DNA of 64,000 bases from Chaetomium olivaceum (lineage: Eukaryota > Ascomycota > Sordariomycetes > Sordariales > Chaetomiaceae). Positions 11,361-21,976 of the stretch are shown here, piece after piece. Location: assembly GCA_039881045.1 (NCBI GenBank), contig JAYWVB010000027.1, positions 186,001 to 250,000 of the forward strand. Direction: 5' to 3'. Below the pieces are notes generated by a model. The model saw nothing but the letters and a program-made list of their open reading frames with translations, was not told the DNA's origin and did no database searches. The position numbers were made by a program, and so were the translations under genes. The first letter of the stretch is position 1. Every line of letters starts with the position of its first letter.

Positions 11361-11997
11361 GCGATTTGTTTTCCAAAACGCGTTGGGGGGACAAAGACGG
11401 TCTCAACGGCAAACCAATGCCAAACCACAAGAAACAGGGGCCGGGAGACCCGATCGCCGGATTCGACTCGATCCCCGGCTTCTTGTGACCGCCCACCCGC
11501 CGCCGTCCACATCCGCTCCCTGTTCCCACGCGGAACGTGGGGAACTTTCCCCAGACAACACAACACCGCCATGTCCGGCGTTGCCAGGGGAGGGAGGGGG
11601 GTTATCCCGTCCCAGAATGATGACACTTCATGATGAGATCAAAAGCAGGCCAGCGCGGCCGGACAAGCCAGACAGAACAAAAGCCTGCGCGATTTTACTC
11701 ATTCCCCCAACCCCAATCCCACGAATGATACCATTGCCAATTCTCCTCGTGAATCATCAAGCCCCCGCCTAGGACCGTTCCCCCGAGCCAAACAAGACCG
11801 TCCCCGGATCCGGGTCGTGTTACCATAATCTTGCCAGGGATACTGACCAAGGAAAAAAAGACGAATAAAAAGAAATGAAGCAAACAAAGTCTCAGGAACC
11901 CCGGTTCGTCCCAAAAAACGGGTTTCTTCCTTCCGGGGTTTCCGTCCGATGTCACAGGCGAGTTTCCGATCGCAAGCTTACTGCGCTCGGAACCCAT

Positions 11998-12023
11998 GGA
12001 ACGCTTGGAACGCTTGGAACGCC
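11998..12023. repeat. Short 9-bp tandem repeat (GGAACGCTT)
   Basis: Two perfect copies of GGAACGCTT with degenerate flanking copies lie in the gene-poor stretch between 9.9 and 13.0 kb. No function is apparent. Confidence 0.6.
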
Positions 12024-13030
12024 TCAGGACGCTGGAGCTCACGCCGGAACCAGACGGACAGGGGTAAGAAAGCACGAAAGCAAAAAAAACCGCCATAAAA
12101 TTTTGATTGAGGGCAGGGGGCAGCGAATGCGGCATCACGTCATACATTTCCAGAAAAGCGGGAGGAAACGTCCAAGTTTCCCTTGGGAAGGGAGAGCTTG
12201 CAGCTTTTGCTCAGCTGTTGCTGTTTGCTAGCGAGAGGGGACGCTCGATGGTCTGACAACTTGATGATGAATCGTGATGTTTACTTTTTTCTCAGGTGGG
12301 GAATCTCGCGGCATAAACCGAGACACTCACACACTCAGTGGCCAACACCCCTCTTTCCTCCGCTAGCACTTCCATATTTTCAGCCGATCAAGGCCTTGGA
12401 TGCATACTGTATGTACAGATCTGACTTGTGGATTGCTCTCCTGCGGATGGGGGGTGGGAGTGCACACGACATTGAGACAAGCCTTGCTCGCCAGGGACAG
12501 ATCTGCCCCTGCCCAACATACAAGGGGCGAAGAGGAACGGAGGCGGGGAAGGATGTGGGCAACCTTGGCTAACAATCAACCCCCATGGCGGTACCTATCA
12601 TCATACACAAGCCACACGCGGGAATCACGATTGTAAGTGAGCGCGTGACACGGCTAGGCATTTTATTCTCTATCTCTGCCCTACCTTACCCGTGGGGGTT
12701 GTGCTGCTGTTGAATGTTGAAAAATGCCTCTTGCAGCAATTATAAACCATTTTGAGGGCATTGAGAGGACGTGAGCACCCATCCACGACCAATCCGCTCT
12801 CATCTCGCGCTGCTCCAGCTGACCTCGTGGCACGGGATTGGAACGGCATTGGTTCACCCGTCTCAGACGATCCCGCGGCCCGCAACGGCACGAGTGGCTT
12901 AAGTACCCCAAAGGCTGCTGCAACTCCGACGCTGCAGAGGGCCAGCCTCAATAAAACTTCAGTGGTCGATACTGTGTCTCTTGTCAGCCCTGTCCTCCCC
13001 TATTCGTCAGCGGGTGTCTTCGGTTTCGGC

Positions 13031-15108
13031 TTACTCCTCCCACATCCGGCCCTGAACCGCCTTGAGCTCCTCCTCTGTCATTCGGTGGCCGGTCGTGAAA
13101 TACCCTGCGGGGAAAATTCGAGTCAGACATGAGGCCGAAAGGGGACGGCAGCACTGCAACAAACCGGCGTTGATCTTGGCATCGATCTCAACCCTCGAGT
13201 CTGCGGGGATCCACGACTCGGGAAGCTCGACTCGCTCGTGGATGGGGATACTGTGGGATGGACCGTCAGCATCACACGGTCTCGGAGCCGTAACAGAAAC
13301 AGCGTTGACTCACCCTTGCCCGACAATGGCATCGTGTTTCATGCTGGATATCGAAATGGGTCAGCTGGAGAAGCGCAATCGGGGCACGTTGTGCGCCGCC
13401 ACTCACTTGCTCATGCTGAGCATCCTATCAATCTTGGTGATGCCCAGCCAGTGCAGGATATCAGGCATCAGGGCCTGGAAGCGCATATCCTTGACCCCGC
13501 GATGTTCTCGGTCCTCTTGAAGTAATCCGATGCGCGATCTTCCCCGCGCTTGCGAGCGTTGTACACGACTGCAGATCTCCGTTAGATGACCAATAGTGCA
13601 CGGGGGTAAAGTGCCGGGTAGCACCGAGGGTTTCGACATACGGTACTGCGTTCGCGTGAGTTTCTGGAGCAGCAACTGGACTGATTGGGAGATAACCTAC
13701 CTTTGTTACTTCGCCTAGAGCCCTCCCTTCCTTTCGGAAGTAGATGACAACACCACTTCCGCCGTTCTGAGCCTCCTTGACGGCCTCCTCTATGCCGAAG
13801 ATGAGATACGGCCTGCATGTGCAGATATCCGAACAGAAAACGTCGCTTCCATTACACTGCAGAAAATATCAGCAAGGTACCAGGGGGTAGGTAAAGCGTA
13901 TCACGGCGTACCTCGTCGTGGATGCGCAACGCGAGCTTCTTGGAAGGATCGGACATATTCGCCGGGTCTCCAAAGCAGTATACCGTCAGGCCGCCTGCAG
14001 CCAGTTAGACGATATCAAAAGACGGGATGGTGGGAGGGGTGGTTGGTTACCAATAGGGGGCAAGAAGACCTTGATATCGGACCGGGTTATCAACTGGGCG
14101 CTGCATCAGTTTCACGTCTTACTTTGAAAATTCCTGATCTCGATGCGGCAGTTACCTCTGGATACATGCCACCAGTGTGCTCAAAAAGCGATCTCCGCAG
14201 GGTGCCCTCATCGATACCGAACCGCTCCGCAACTCCTGGGAGATACCAAACCGGCTCAACAGCGAACTTGGTTACACTGAGCTCGCCAAGGTTGTTGAGA
14301 CACACTTTGCCATCAGGAACCAACCGCCCGCTCTTCACACTCTCCTCGAGTTCGGGCAGCTTCATGTGCGCCTTGGTGATAGCAATGGTCGGTCGAAGAT
14401 CCACTATCGAGTTTGTTAGTCATGGGTGGGGGCGATCCAGTGATAGTGAGTTGTGAACATGCCGTTCTCTTTCTCGATGAGGTCTCCGAAAAGGGAGGGT
14501 ACTAGATGGCCCCAGGGGTCCATGGCCACGATCTTCTTCTTGTCGCCCCATTGTGGGAAGGGACCGATGTTCACGGCAGGCTCGGTGTTGGTAAAGTCCG
14601 GCCTGTGGTCGGATTTGAGCTCTCTGCTGGCCACGGCCAGGGCGTAGTAGATGGAGTACGAGCCGCCGTGGGCGCCGATGGCATTCCGTTTCCCGATGGT
14701 CGATGGCACCCTGGACACAGTGACCGGGCCACGCTGTAGCGGATCCGCGGCACCCCACTCCAACGGCAACGGCTTGATGCCGATCTGCTTGGGATACGTG
14801 GTGAGCACGACACGGGAGGAGAAGGCAGACTTGAGTTCTGGTGATTGCGGGGCCACCGGAGGTGTCTGGGTGCCCGCTTCGGCCGGCAACGTCGCCGAAG
14901 GCGAAGGAGTGATGCCGCTAACAAGGGGCGTCTCCGTCCGCTTGACCCCGTCTGTCCCTGCCAGACCCGAATGTTGGCGACCTTCATCCCGGGATCTCTC
15001 CAGCTCCGCTACATGCTGCGACACGGTTTCAACGGCAGACATCAGCTTTGTCTGGCCCAGCGTGATGGCCTTCAGCGCCTCTTTCACTTCGTCCAGGCTG
15101 GATGCCAT
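13031..15108 (-). CDS. URC1: URC1/Urg1 uracil catabolism protein, GTP cyclohydrolase II-like
   Basis: A RibA-like protein of the URC pyrimidine catabolic pathway (URC1 in Lachancea, urg1 in fission yeast), acting on a uracil-derived nucleotide in a proposed ring-opening route. Ten exons are inferred (minus strand): 15108-14463, 14403-14156, 14093-14051, 13994-13912, 13856-13701, 13645-13642, 13568-13407, 13343-13314, 13251-13165 and 13104-13031. The spliced protein is about 470 residues. It has a variable N-terminus with heptad-like helices, then VAMDPWGHLVP, DLRPTIAITKAHMKLPEL and the zinc-type motif DECNGSDVFCSDICTC. Its cysteine spacing (C-x10-C-x-C) equals that of RibA. This is followed by YFRKEGRALGEVTK and the URC1-type C-terminus MRFQALMPDILHWLG. 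Unusual points are a 4-nt exon completing K-Y-L-V-Y-N, a first intron that fits only a GC donor, and a frame break in the C run at 13495-13498 where one more base restores NIAGVKDMRF. A UPRT gene lies 2 kb away beyond ELF1. Confidence 0.9.
13495..13498 (-). other. URC1: Frame break in URC1 (4-C run, one base short)
   Basis: In the exon 13568-13407 the family sequence ends in N-I-A-G in one frame and resumes at V-K-D-M-R-F in the next. One extra G in the minus-strand G run (four bases here) joins them. The overlapping plus-strand reading confirms only four C are present in this sequence. Confidence 0.8.
13642..13645 (-). other. URC1: 4-nt internal microexon (TACC) of URC1
   Basis: Between exon 13856-13701, ending G-E-V-T-K in phase 0, and exon 13568-13407, beginning TC-GTG-TAC-AAC, the only way to keep frame and family sequence is to insert TACC. 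It sits between an ACGCAG acceptor and a GTATGT donor. It gives K-Y-L-V-Y-N-A-R-K-R. The flanking introns are 55 nt and 73 nt; the latter has a CTAAC branch site. Confidence 0.75.
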
Positions 15109-16452
15109 GGTGGTGGTTGTCGATGGGGAGCAACGAGGATATCAGACGAGAGATGTAACACGACAAGAGAGGAAAGCGAGATGAGACGGAAAAAATAAGC
15201 ACGGGTGTAGTTGAATAAACTAGATAACAATGATAATATGTACTCTGGGAATGGGGTGGGTAGGTAGGTATTTAAGGCGAAAGCTTCGGGTCCAGAACAC
15301 CCAGCAAGGAAACTGAGTACGTTAGGTAGGTATGTAGGTAAAGCGGTGAGAAACAACTACGAAGACTGAAATCTATTGGAGTTTCAATAGCCTTTGGGGC
15401 GAACTTGGAGAAAGAAGAGGCGACGGCTGCGAACAGGAAGGCGGAATGCGCCAAGTTCCGGGTCCAGGTGAGACCCCGTGATAAGGAATTGGCTTCATTG
15501 GCAGCCATTGTGGTATCGCCGGCAGCGGGCAGACGGTGCTGGCCGGGCAGCTGCGCAGGTGATCGATAGGCAAGGGTTGGGCACCCGGCAATGCTCACAG
15601 AACCCCTGCCACCATGCTCCGCTGCCCCACTCGGGAAGCCCAACGGCGGGGTACTGCAATCGGATCTGCTGCCGCGCCAGTGCATTTCCGATGGCTGCTG
15701 CTGCGTTGTGTTGTGTGTTGTGTGCTGTGTGCTGTGTGCTGGTCCAACGCGGACAGCTCGGAACTAGACGTACGGTGAGCAACAGAGAGAAGCCCAAGAC
15801 AGGCCCAAGTTGGCCTGAACACCTCGGTATGTCGTCTTGTGGCTCGTGAAAGTGGAAACGACTTGCTGATATCATCAGTGTTTAGAAGTGGGATGATAGA
15901 CGGACGATAACATGGAATCGGTGGACCAAACTCTGGAACCCCAGCTTCGATGCTCAGCCGAATGGAAGTGTTGCAGCTGGAGCTGGAAAGAAGGATGCAA
16001 GAAATTCAATGCAGCAGCATGCCCTGCTTCCCAACCCGGAAGTGGACCCAACATTGCGGGGCAAAAGCAAAGGACACGGTGCGCACGGGCCACTACGCGT
16101 TTCCCTCGCATGGCCAAGGCTGCTGAAACCCCCCACAAGGCTACCTACCTGAGCCTACCTACCTTAACCACGGGCTGCATTGAAAATCTGGTTCTTTGAG
16201 AATCGATAATAGCTTCGCCATTACATGCGCTGGGGTCTCAAACAACGCCATATTGGGCTATTCAAGTGTGAACCGCTGGCATTAGTCTAAAGAGCGGAAG
16301 ATCCATATCTCCTGTGCACGCACGACTGCGCTTCAACCACTTCCATCTGCACGTTCAGCGCACACTATCCAACAATCGGACAGCGTTTTCCGGAATCATC
16401 AAAACCACCGCGATCAGCGAAATCACGAATTCACCAATAATTACCAATTAGA
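15109..16452. promoter_or_regulatory. Divergent promoter region, URC1 / ELF1
   Basis: A 1.34-kb interval separates divergent starts. It contains runs of TAGGTAGGTA near 15258-15270 and 15323-15340 and the complement CTACCTACCT at 16141-16165, plus a GT-rich tract at 15705-15742. These GGTA/TACC tracts recur before other genes in the window (about 41843-41869, 42059-42085 and 47315-47335), so they look like a genome-wide promoter feature rather than a pathway-specific operator. Confidence 0.45.
15705..15742. repeat. GTTGTG/CTGTGTG-rich simple repeat
   Basis: Alternating GTTGTGT and GCTGTGT units of 4-8 bp in the URC1/ELF1 intergenic region. A slippage-type low-complexity tract. Confidence 0.7.
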
Positions 16453-17017
16453 ATGGGCAAGCGCAAGAGCTCAAGCAAGCCGCAGGGGCCTAAGAAGGTA
16501 CCGTCACCCAGCGCATCTCCCCATCAACTTGCGGAATCCCAGGCTGACCACCTCCCCTTTTTCTGTAGCGCGACCCGCTCCCGACCACTTTCACCTGCCT
16601 CTTCTGCAACCACGAGAAGTCAGTCGAAGTCAAGCTCGACAAGAAGGCAGGCTGCGGTCGGCTCGAATGCAAAATCTGCGGACAGAGGTTTCAGTGCGGA
16701 ATCAACTGTAGGCTCTCCTCCGCTACCCCCTACCACTGGCGCTGGGACAAGCGGAACTAATAAAGATTCAAGATCTATCCTCCCCGATAGACGTCTACAG
16801 CGAGTGGGTCGACGCAGCAGGTATGACACGACACAAAGTGGTGTATTCGACGCCTGTGGTACGGAGACTGACATTTTCCCCAGATGCTGTCGCGGCCGAA
16901 GCTCGCGAGATTGAGAAAATGCGGGAGGCAAACGGGTCAGGGAGCAAACGCGCGGGCGAGTCAAGCCTGAGGATAGACGAGAATGAAGACCAGGACAGTT
17001 ATGGGGGAAAGGTGTAG
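16453..17017 (+). CDS. ELF1: Transcription elongation factor 1 (ELF1, zinc-binding)
   Basis: A small zinc protein that travels with RNA polymerase II and helps passage through nucleosomes. Four exons are inferred: 16453-16497, 16569-16707, 16773-16820 and 16884-17017. The start MGKRKSSSKPQGPKK is the conserved basic N-tail. The spliced core is TFTCLFCNHEKSVEVKLDKK followed by AGCGRLECKICGQRFQCGIN, with a CxxC...CxxC zinc site, then YLSSPIDVYSEWVDAAD. The C-terminus is acidic/charged (EIEKMREANGSG, DENEDQD). The predicted length is about 121 residues, as expected. It sits between URC1 and the UPRT gene and converges on UPRT with about 205 bp between stop codons. Confidence 0.95.
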
Positions 17018-17222
17018 TAGGAGATGATGAGGAATACGACTGATGCGCGCGCGCTGTCTATGGGTGTATCTGCACGGATATGGGATTGGTGATCATCGCG
17101 GGCGATATCAGCTTTACATCAATGTTTGCTTGGGCGGGCAGGCGGTTGCATTGTTGAGTAGGATCTGTAATACTACCATGTTTCTTTGCGCCAACGCTAC
17201 CTAGTGAGCTTAAAACGGTGTT

Positions 17223-18120
17223 TTACATGGTATAGTACCTGTCGCCAAAGTCACCAAGGCCGGGTATAATATAGCTGGGGACACATTGGTGAGCCTGACA
17301 TTCGTGGTCAAGGGTAGAGACACTTACTTCTTCTCGTCGAGTCCCTGGTCAACAAACGCCGTGACTAGCCGAAGTTTGGGGAACTTGGTGGCAAAGTTCT
17401 GAATACCCTGCGGGCTTGCAAGCACGTTGAGGAACAGGATGCGCTCCTCGGGCACGCCGCGGGACAAGAGAACATCGACGGCCATGATGGCAGAGCCTCC
17501 TATAAAGTGGTCAGCAATAAGCGGCGACAAGTCACAACATCGAAGGCTCCCTACCCGTCGCAAGCATTGGGTCGAGCAAGAGAACCCATCTATCCGCAAT
17601 GTCCTCCGGGAGCTTATCGTAGAAGAGTTTGGGCTGAGCAGACTCCTCGTCCCTTTGGATCAGGATCTTACCGATCCTCACGGACCGGCAGCACTCCCGC
17701 AAGCCCTGCTCCATAGCCTCGCCCGCGCGCATGATGGACACGCCACAGATCTTGCCCTGGAATGAGAGCCCACCATAGGGGCGACCGACCGGCGTCGTGA
17801 CGGTGTGCTCAACCGTGGGGAGGTGGTTGAGGCCCTCCTCTACGAGGAGCCGGATGATCCTGTTGGAGTAAAAGATGAAGTCTCCGCGCTGGGTGTTCTT
17901 GTTGCGGATGATTCTGCGGAACGTATTAGATCGCCGCGCACATTAGTGGGCCAAGAAAGGAAAGTACTCACGAGAGCAGCGCAATGAGCTGGGGCGTCTG
18001 CGGGAGGATGGTGACGGTGTCAAATTCCACCCCAGTTGAGACCACCGCAGTGGGCTTCTGGCTCTCGGAGCGATAGTCAGGCCCAACACATTGAGTGAGG
18101 GTGGGCCTGATGTCGGACAT
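17223..18120 (-). CDS. FUR1: Uracil phosphoribosyltransferase
   Basis: Converts uracil and PRPP to UMP in pyrimidine salvage. Four exons are inferred (minus strand): 18120-17972, 17913-17555, 17499-17328 and 17274-17223. Diagnostic motifs are SIIRNKNTQRGDFIFYSNRI, RAGEAMEQGLRECCRSVRIG, the PRPP loop LLDPMLATGGSAIMA (the Gly-Gly is completed across an intron) and the C-terminal uracil-binding PGLGDFGDRYY. The predicted length is about 243 residues. It begins MSDIRPTLTQCVG and has a longer N-tail than yeast Fur1. Fungal genomes can have both a salvage UPRT (FUR1) and a pathway UPRT linked to URC1 (URC6/urg2). This copy is near URC1 but is Fur1-like in sequence, so which role it has is not settled. 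Confidence 0.95.
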
Positions 18121-19346
18121 GGTGAATGTTGGTGTTGCTGAAACTAAAAACCAGGGAGCGTGTGCCGAAGCAATGCGCAGAGGGACGGGATGTCAGATCT
18201 TTGCTCAAAAACACTCAATAAAGGCGAGGATATCCTGACTCCAGTCTCCAGATCGGCTGTCTGGACTCCAGTGGGGCAATGATAAGAAAACCCCCAAAAG
18301 GGAGAGAATGCAAAGGGTCCGTTCAGGCAGGATTTGGGCGTTCGTACACAAAACAGACTGGGCACACGATGAATCTCCGCTGCCCCTCACAGCTCTCAGG
18401 TCAAGCGGACTTGGAATCCAGATCAACCCCACAAAGGCAGCTGGACTGGAACAAGGCGGCACCATGGGTACTGACTGGCCTGCTGGCTTCCTTCTGGTCT
18501 CGAGTGACCCACAGGTAAGGCAATGTGATGCATTCGGTTGAACCCCAATGTATTCCATGTGAAGCAAAGTCATGTTCTCTTTATCAACAGCAGGTTTGCA
18601 GGTTCCCATCAGATGGAAGAAAGAAGACTGCATGCTTGCTGCTTCCGTGGACGTCCACATTGGCAGCTAGGCAGTCTAGGGTGCCCGGGCGGCCTCTTTC
18701 AGTAGGGCGGGAGGTAAAGGTTGTTCTGCTACTATCAGTATTTACGAGGGATGATAGCCAGCGCCCTGTCTTAAAACTCAATTTCATCTAATAAACTAAC
18801 GGAGAGTCTTGGTGATCACGGAGCCTTTGGTCGGAATTTGGGACCCTCTTTGCGGGAGTGGGGTCGGCCGTTTACCCCACACAGACTTGGCGGAAACCGT
18901 GTGCACGGGCCACCTACAAGAGGCAGGCGGCAGGGTGGGGTCGCGGTCTGCCGAGGGCTGTTTCTAAACAACAACCGCCGCTGGCTTGTCGCGAATCGCA
19001 TCAAACCACCATTCTCCCGTTCCACCAGCGCAACAACCCGCGGACCATTCTCCGCTTTCGCCAGCTATATCCAGGGCGCGTGCTTGGTGCTGGAGCTTCC
19101 GCGCTCCTCTACTCGCTCAATTCACTTTGTCTCTCCATAGGCCGCGAATTGACTCCCATTGACACGTCTCGGCCATCACGGAAGCTGCGACAACCGGAGC
19201 GAAAAACAGGCACCAGTTCCACTAGAGACACTCTGGAAGAATGCCTCGCTGATACCCATCTGCTTCATGAAGAATACTTTGGTTGGAATATACACGGACC
19301 GGTCGAAAATCTGCAGTAGCTCATCCGTCCTTCCTCAAGTTCCGTC
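18121..19346. promoter_or_regulatory. Divergent promoter region, UPRT / WAPL
   Basis: A 1.2-kb interval between divergent starts. Only short frames with non-coding composition are present. No distinct motif was recognised. Confidence 0.45.
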
Positions 19347-21976
19347 ATGATGGCCGACAGCACCGATTCCGTGTACGATTTCGACTTTGCTCCGAAGAAG
19401 AAAGTCGCCACCTATGGGAAAGGAGGGAGGAGGAGGGCGGAAGCGACGACGAGACCGGCGACTCTTAAACACTCGGAATCAGCGCCGGTCGTTCCGTCAT
19501 CTTTCGCCGACTCGCGAACGACATTGCCCGATCCTCCTCGCCTGTCGACGCGCGCCGTCGGCACCACCAAGGCTAGGCGGCAGGGTGTCCGCAAACCGGG
19601 TCCTGAGGCAGGTCAAAAGCCAGTGAATGAGACACACAGCCAACCACTTCCCGATCCCTACGACATCGACCCGTACGACATTGACTCGCTGGCCGACGAG
19701 ACTACCAGAACAAAGAAGAGGAGGGTTACGCGGGAGTCTTCGGATAAGGGAAAATTCACCGGCCCTTACTCGACGCCAGATTCATCCCCTTCGGGTGCCA
19801 GGTCGCCTGCTCCGCTGAGCGAGGAGGAAATCCCGAGGTCAGCACCGGATGCTAGCCCATCGACCGCGTCGCGGCGGAGTACGCCTGAGCGGGACGTTGA
19901 TATGAAGGACGACGCGCCTATTTCAATGCCGTTCTCGGCGAAAACCACCCGCAAGTTGAAGAACCTCAGCGTCAGCTCTAAAAGCTCCGGATTAAAGAAG
20001 CAGCAGATCCCCATCCGTCTTTCTGCCCCTGCTCCAAAGCCTGCTTCAAAACCGACATCTAAAAACCCACCACGTCCGGCCTCTGACACCCCAAGCCAGG
20101 GGCCCACTGCTCAGCCAATCCGAAAGAGGCGCCTGATTGATACGTTAGCGGCGCAAGTTCAAGACGAAATCAGTTCATCCGAGGATGAAACATCGTCACA
20201 CGAGTCAGAGATTGTTGGCTCCCAATCGCCACCACAGTTCCAGGCGTCTCCACCTCCTCTGCCAACGCTCTTGGCTCAGCCGAAACCGCTACCACGCCCC
20301 GTTTTAGCGACTAAGAAGACTGGCCCAAAGTTCACATACACTCAGCAGCGGTCTATGTTGGCTGACGATGATGACCCGCTATTGGGAAGTGGTGGACTCG
20401 GTGAAATTGGTGAGGGGAGGGCAGGAAGCGCGCTCTTTAACCTTGGGCGTCTTACAAAAAGTTCAACCATAAACACGATCTCATACCTTGATGAAGACGA
20501 GGAGACGGGCAACACTGGCGCCGTCCGGAGCATTCACGAGCTGAGGCAGGCCGGGGCAAATAGCCGGTTCGCCGATGAGATGGACGATATCCTGGACAGA
20601 GTCGGCCTGCCGTCAGCCAAGCCCTCTTCTCTGCGAAGGGGTGCCCTGCTCGAGCTTGCTCAAAAGATGAAGGACAAAGACTTCCGCCAGCAGTTTCGCA
20701 ACCACGGTGACGGGGGAAGCCTATTCCGGTCGCTCGCAGACGAAACGGATCTGATCTCTGGATATGCAATTTTGGCCATAGTCACCACACTTCTCGCCGC
20801 TACCACGTCGGCTCATCTAATTCAACAGCTCCGCTCGCAGGGCCTTGCCACACTCGTGGGCAGGCTTCTTGATAATACAACCGACATCGGGCAGCTTATG
20901 AAGGACAGGAAGCAGAATGTCTCACGAAACGGCCAGGTTACCATCGCGGCGATCAAGTCCTCGCTTCTAGAGCTTCCTGTTTGGGAGCCTTCCTCTCCTA
21001 CGTCACTGTCGCCGCGGACCTTGGCCTTGAAATGTCTCGATCTCCTTATGCGGCAGCCCACCCACGCGTCTGTCGAGGACGACGTTCTCTCTCAGGCAGT
21101 TACGGACCGCTTGTTTTCGATCCTCGCCGACGGTGTTTCCAACCCCGCTTTCTGGGACTTGTCGAATCAAAAGGAGTCTTGCGACTTTTACCTTGCGCTT
21201 TATGTACTCGAGGGCCACTCGGTCAGCGCGATGCAGTCTCAGCTCGGTTCTATGTGGACGAGACAGCATGCCCCGGTAGTTGCTGAGGTTCTTGAAACCG
21301 CGCTGGGACGGCCAACTGACCAAATCGGCGACCTTGAGAACCTCACTCTGAAGCTGGCTCTCAACATCACGAACCACAACGGGGAAGCCTCACGACTGTT
21401 TGTCGAAAAGGGGTTGCTCCGGCGTCTTGCCAAGTCGGCATGCGGCGCGTTCGAGATGATCATGAACTCGATGAAAGCGGATTCCTTCATGTCCAAGGTC
21501 CTGGAGTCTCTCATAATGATGTTGGGAGCTATGATCAATTTCTGTGTGTATTATCCGCCTGCTTCGAGCAGCCTCGAGGAATCAGGGGACGGCACAGGGT
21601 CTCCCCTAAACCGGCTCATTCGCGTCTTTGCGGACAACCACTCGAAGACAGCTGACGTAAGTCCCATAAACCTCGATGGCTTCTCTCAGTCGCTAATTCG
21701 AAATAGGCCGACTCGATGGAAAAGACCCAGCTCAATGTCGCCTTGGGCTACCTCTCGGTCCTGCTTGGGTATCTCTCCCTAACCGCCTCGATCAGGGAGC
21801 GTTTCGTTTCGGTTCACCCTAAAAGGAATATGCAACCGCTGCTCGACTCGATCAACGAGTTCATCACCTTCCATCGCAAGGTCGCAGAAGCTCAGGGCAA
21901 TGAGGGAATGAAGCAGGAGTCCGGGTCCTTGACTCGTCTCCAAGATCTCGCGAATCAACTAGCGGTGCTGCGTTGA
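19347..21976 (+). CDS. RAD61: WAPL/Rad61-type cohesin release factor
   Basis: Regulates cohesin release from chromatin. Two exons are inferred, 19347-21656 and 21707-21976, giving about 859 residues. The first ~370 residues are disordered, rich in Pro, Ser, Thr and charged residues, with basic clusters such as RTKKRRVTRESSDKGK that could act as nuclear localisation signals. The WAPL domain begins near VRSIHELRQAGANSRFADEM followed by DDILDRVG, and continues through helical repeats such as ALLELAQKMKDKDFRQQFRN, LIQQLRSQGLATLVGRLL and LALKCLDLLMRQP. The short intron near the 3' end joins the helices TADVSP-side to ADSMEKTQLNVALGYLSVLL. The sequence M-M-A-D-S at the start offers two adjacent ATGs; the first is used. 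The gene appears intact. Confidence 0.9.

Larger units (their letters stand above)
9934..13030. other. 3.1-kb region without a recognisable gene
   Basis: Frames up to about 180 codons occur, but their composition (many Trp, Pro, Gly and Arg, overlapping on both strands) looks non-coding. The region contains a GGCATT hexamer repeat near 11315-11360 and a short 9-mer repeat near 11998-12023. It could hold long UTRs or non-coding transcripts. The sequence alone does not show this. Confidence 0.5.
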
